Below the pieces are notes generated by a model that was given only the letters and a program-made list of their open reading frames with translations, was not told where the DNA came from and did not search any database. The translations under genes and the position numbers were made by a program. 64,000 nucleotides of DNA from Amphibalanus amphitrite (Eukaryota > Arthropoda > Thecostraca > Balanomorpha > Balanidae), in assembly GCF_019059575.1 (NCBI RefSeq), contig NW_024882189.1, positions 81,001-145,000 on the forward strand, read 5' to 3'. Position 1 is the first letter of the stretch. Every line of letters begins with the position of its first letter. This document shows, piece by piece, positions 53,982-64,000 of this stretch.

Positions 53982-56000
53982 AGGACCCTCTCAACTTCAA
54001 AAAAGTTTATGCATCGTCATAAAAGTGATGTGCCATGGTTCAGAAAGAGCAAAAATGATTATTTAGGTACCTACCAAATTTCACTCAAAATATTCACCAG
54101 TTTTTTAGTTATACACTTCACTTTTGTTTACTTTTTGGAGCCTGCTCTGTTCCTATGACATCATTTAGAAGCAATAATTTGGTGTCTTGAAAGTGTGGCA
54201 GATGTTGCGCGCAAAGCAGTAGGCGGAACTATGGTCATGAGTACCCAAATATAGGAACGTTCCCATTTTTGGGAACAGAGTTCCCAAATATGGGAACGGG
54301 CGTTCCCATTTATGAGAACGGAAGGCAATTTTTCGGCCGTTCGCCCACTAAAACTCAAAAGTGCATCACGTCTCAAAAAAGTGCACGCTGATTTGAGTAT
54401 CTACTAAATCTCCATAAAGTTATCTTTAATCTGACCGTGGAACAAGGAAATTGACCGTGGAATGATATTTTTATTGATTTTTTAAAAATGACAGAATGGT
54501 GGAAATATGAGTTATACGACATTTAACATGCAATTTTAAGGAAAATGAAGCATTTTTAACATTTTGAGGTCAAGTATAATAATTTTCGCCTGGTTATGAA
54601 GTTTCATTCTAGCGACACCAGATGCTGACATATGCAAGCGAACACGCGGACAGTCCCGAGGTAATATTGTTGACTTTTGGTGTCGGGGCGATCGACCGCG
54701 TGGAACGTCAGTGATTTTACCGAACTACTGTTGTAAACTCAGTTTCAGTGGTTTAAAATCATTCAGCTGTATTTTATCAGCCCTGAAAGACATATTTTAT
54801 TTGGATGCTAGCTGTTTCGCGTTGTTTTATAAGCAGCGTCATGAGCGTGGTTTTTGTCTTCGGCGTTTCTAAGCATGATCGTTTGGGGGGAATTTCTCTG
54901 ATATAGGTCGCTCTGTGTGGCTTATTTATAATTTTTATGCTGATTTCGATCATACCTCATGCCCATCCTACCAGGCCTTTTGCCACTTACACTCATTAAG
55001 AAAGGAAAAAACTAGATTTTCATTGGGACTAGGTGTTTTGAGGGTGTAACATATTCAGCGTTCCCATTTTTGGATACTTCTTGTGCTCGTCAACTCTCGG
55101 TGATTAGCAGACAGGTGCTTGACATGTCTCCACCCTCGGCGCGGACGGTGGATATAGGTATGGAAGACCTTGTTGAACATCGCTGAGCGTTGTGGATTAC
55201 GTAATCCTGCAGAGGGGGGCGTGCCCGCTGCGAGATCGACGGGAATAAAAGCGCAGAAGACCGGGCGAAACATGCAACGGTCTTGCCGGAAAGGTCATCT
55301 GATGATTGTTGCGTTAACAATAATTTGCGGCGTTGGACGTGATGCTTGTTAATGAAAAGAGCCCCTGAAAGGCGTCGGTGAAATCGTTCCCAATTTTGGG
55401 TACGCCGTTCCCATAATAAGGAACGCTTGCAGCGCCAGTGTACGAGAGCGTTCCCAAATTTGGGCTCGCGGCCCGGGTGATGGACTGCTTTAGAAATAGG
55501 GGAACGATTTGAAACTACGATGGGCCTTACAATATCAAACTCTTTCCCAACAATATTGAGACAACTATCAGGCGGTTCACGATCGTTTTATATTTTTTGG
55601 ACGTCATTTAACAGTTCTTTTTCTTGTTTTAAATAATGCCTACATGGCGTTCCCATATTTGGGTTTATCGTTCCCAAACATGGGAACGAAAGTGCGTTCC
55701 CGAAAATGGGTACGCTTGACCATAGTTCCGCCTACTGAAAGCGGCATATAACTACCACCACTGTTTAACAAGGTTTTAACATCAGATTTTAAAACTGCTA
55801 GATCTGTGCTGACATCACAAATTCAGAGGGGGCATTCAAATGTATTAGCCCGTCTAAATCCAAGTGCTGCAACTTTGAAATTAAATATATTCTATTTAAC
55901 GCATTTCTCAACCTTGCGAGTACCGAAGCCACCAATCGTGAGCCAGGCACCCCACTTTGGCAACACTCACTCAAATCCAATGTCAGGGTGGGATGGTCAC
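53982..56000. mobile_element. Broken copy of the GGGACCC TTAA-family element
   Basis: AGGACCCTCTCAACTTC at the left, TTGCGCGCAAAGCAG near 54,205, and AGGGGGCATTCAAATGTATT and GGCACCCCACTTTGGC at the right match, in reverse, the 468-bp element at 29,812-30,279. The copy is diverged and split by the element at 54,217-55,737. Its outer right boundary is approximate. Confidence 0.6.
54217..55737. mobile_element. CAGTAGGCGG-ended element with GTTCCC/GGGAAC palindromes
   Basis: The ends CAGTAGGCGGAACTATGGTC and GACCATAGTTCCGCCTACTG are perfect inverted repeats, continuing imperfectly. AAAG on both sides may be the target duplication. Near both ends are clusters of GTTCCCA-NNNN-TGGGAAC palindromes or halves (54,254-54,330 and 55,386-55,715). 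It sits inside an older TTAA-type copy. No transposase frame was recognised. Confidence 0.78.
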
Positions 56001-56599
56001 TTCAAAGCATATCAAAAAATGTTTCGACCAATAAAACTGAAAATAAAATGCAACCACAAACTACGTTCATAGGTATTGATTCGCACTCAAAATCCTTCAA
56101 AATTGACATTACCTTGCTCATAGTTGTCTTGTTCTTATTCATTTTGTCCGTGTTGTTCTGTGATGAATTTAAACAAAAATTATTATGGGGAAATATGTAG
56201 TATTTTTGATCCAAGACATCGTTGGCTAACAAAAATAACGTTTCCAACACGCTCTCCACCAAAACACCCACACACTCAACATATCCATCTTGTGTTGCGG
56301 CAAATAAATATCAGATGCTTCATAAATGTAGAAACTTTATGTTCTATCGCACCAATGAGGCGCGTAAGAAATTCTTGCTAAGCCAATTGCAGCACGGAAC
56401 GTAGCTCGCAGGCGGAACGGGCGGAACCATCATCGGTGGGTCATCAACCTCAACTTATCAATAACGCAGACTTCAAAAAGAAAAATGATGGAATTGTAAG
56501 GCATTAGGTATAACCTCACATTCTGCACCTTTCTATGGAGACAAGGAAATATCAAGTGACTGTGTGTAATTCGACTTGCTGATATACTATGACGTCATG

Positions 56600-56898
56600 A
56601 GTCTTAAAAATACAATATAACGCCTTGTGGTTCTGTGACGTTTATGGATGTCTGAGACGATTTCGGCTCCTTTTGTTTTTCCGTGCTCCGCGTGGTGCAC
56701 AGCATTGCGTGCGGCGGGGTTGGTGTGATGTCGGGAATTCATGAGCATATTTTGTAATATATAATTGTAATAGGGTATTGTTTTCTGAATTTCGAATGTG
56801 GTGATAAGATCGTCCCACTTCAACCTTAATTTGTATTTGTCGCCAAACGTGCTGATCAGTTTCTGAAACAGAAAGCTTTTTTTAACTGCGATTCAAAA
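56600..56898. promoter_or_regulatory. Presumed DHX15 promoter and 5' UTR
   Basis: This is the region directly upstream of the DHX15 start codon at 56,899; no TATA box was recognised. On the minus strand an open frame at 56,740 down to 56,590 (starting MLMNSRHHTNPAARNAVHHA) follows an acceptor-like TTTCTGTTTCAG, but has no recognisable relatives. Divergent transcription is possible. Confidence 0.35.

Positions 56899-64000
<7,102 letters not shown>

Noticed and set aside
56587-56875. Minus-strand coding exon opposite the DHX15 start
   Set aside because: An acceptor-like site and an open frame exist, but there is no recognisable protein, no donor and a location in a presumed promoter.

Overview
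This is eukaryotic nuclear DNA. It holds spliced genes with long introns, GT-AG junctions, many tandem arrays and many transposon remnants, and no bacterial-style operons. The gene set (RUSC, MDM1-like and DHX15 homologues), the GC-rich exons set in AT-richer introns, and CCTAA-like stretches suggest an arthropod. My best guess is a crustacean such as a barnacle, but that is inference and I cannot prove it here.

Four multi-exon genes can be assembled by following reading frame and splice phase. (1) Minus strand, 12,637 down to 1,170: a RUSC1/RUSC2 homologue (RUN domain plus C-terminal SH3) in nine phase-consistent exons ending at a stop. (2) Plus strand, 23,695 to 38,385: the 3' part of an MDM1-like centriolar/microtubule protein gene, six exons to the stop; its 5' exons were not found. 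(3) Minus strand, 47,204 down to 41,247: six exons of a low-complexity, poly-Ala-rich protein I do not recognise, with two further minus-strand exons at 51-52 kb that may be its 5' part. (4) Plus strand, 56,899 to beyond the window: DHX15/Prp43, a DEAH-box RNA helicase, with ten exons visible and the last ~45 residues outside the window. The genes run -, +, -, +, so genes 2 and 3 converge near 38-41 kb and DHX15 starts next to a presumed divergent region near 56.6-56.9 kb.

Introns and intergenic DNA are full of mobile elements. There is a Transib-like element (CACTATGG ends, 5-bp duplication), two hAT-like elements sharing CAGGGCCTC ends, three TTAA-type elements, four elements with TAGGG ends, a CAGTAGG-ended element rich in GTTCCC...GGGAAC palindromes, a pair of ~217-bp MITEs and a fold-back element. 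Several are nested: two sit inside one 34-bp tandem array and one inside a 21-bp minisatellite.

The most unusual observation is that several minisatellites appear to be built from splice junctions. At four places in three genes the repeated or duplicated DNA carries the end of an exon plus its 5' splice site, or the polypyrimidine tract, AG and start of an exon. These arrays place rows of decoy splice sites beside the real one.
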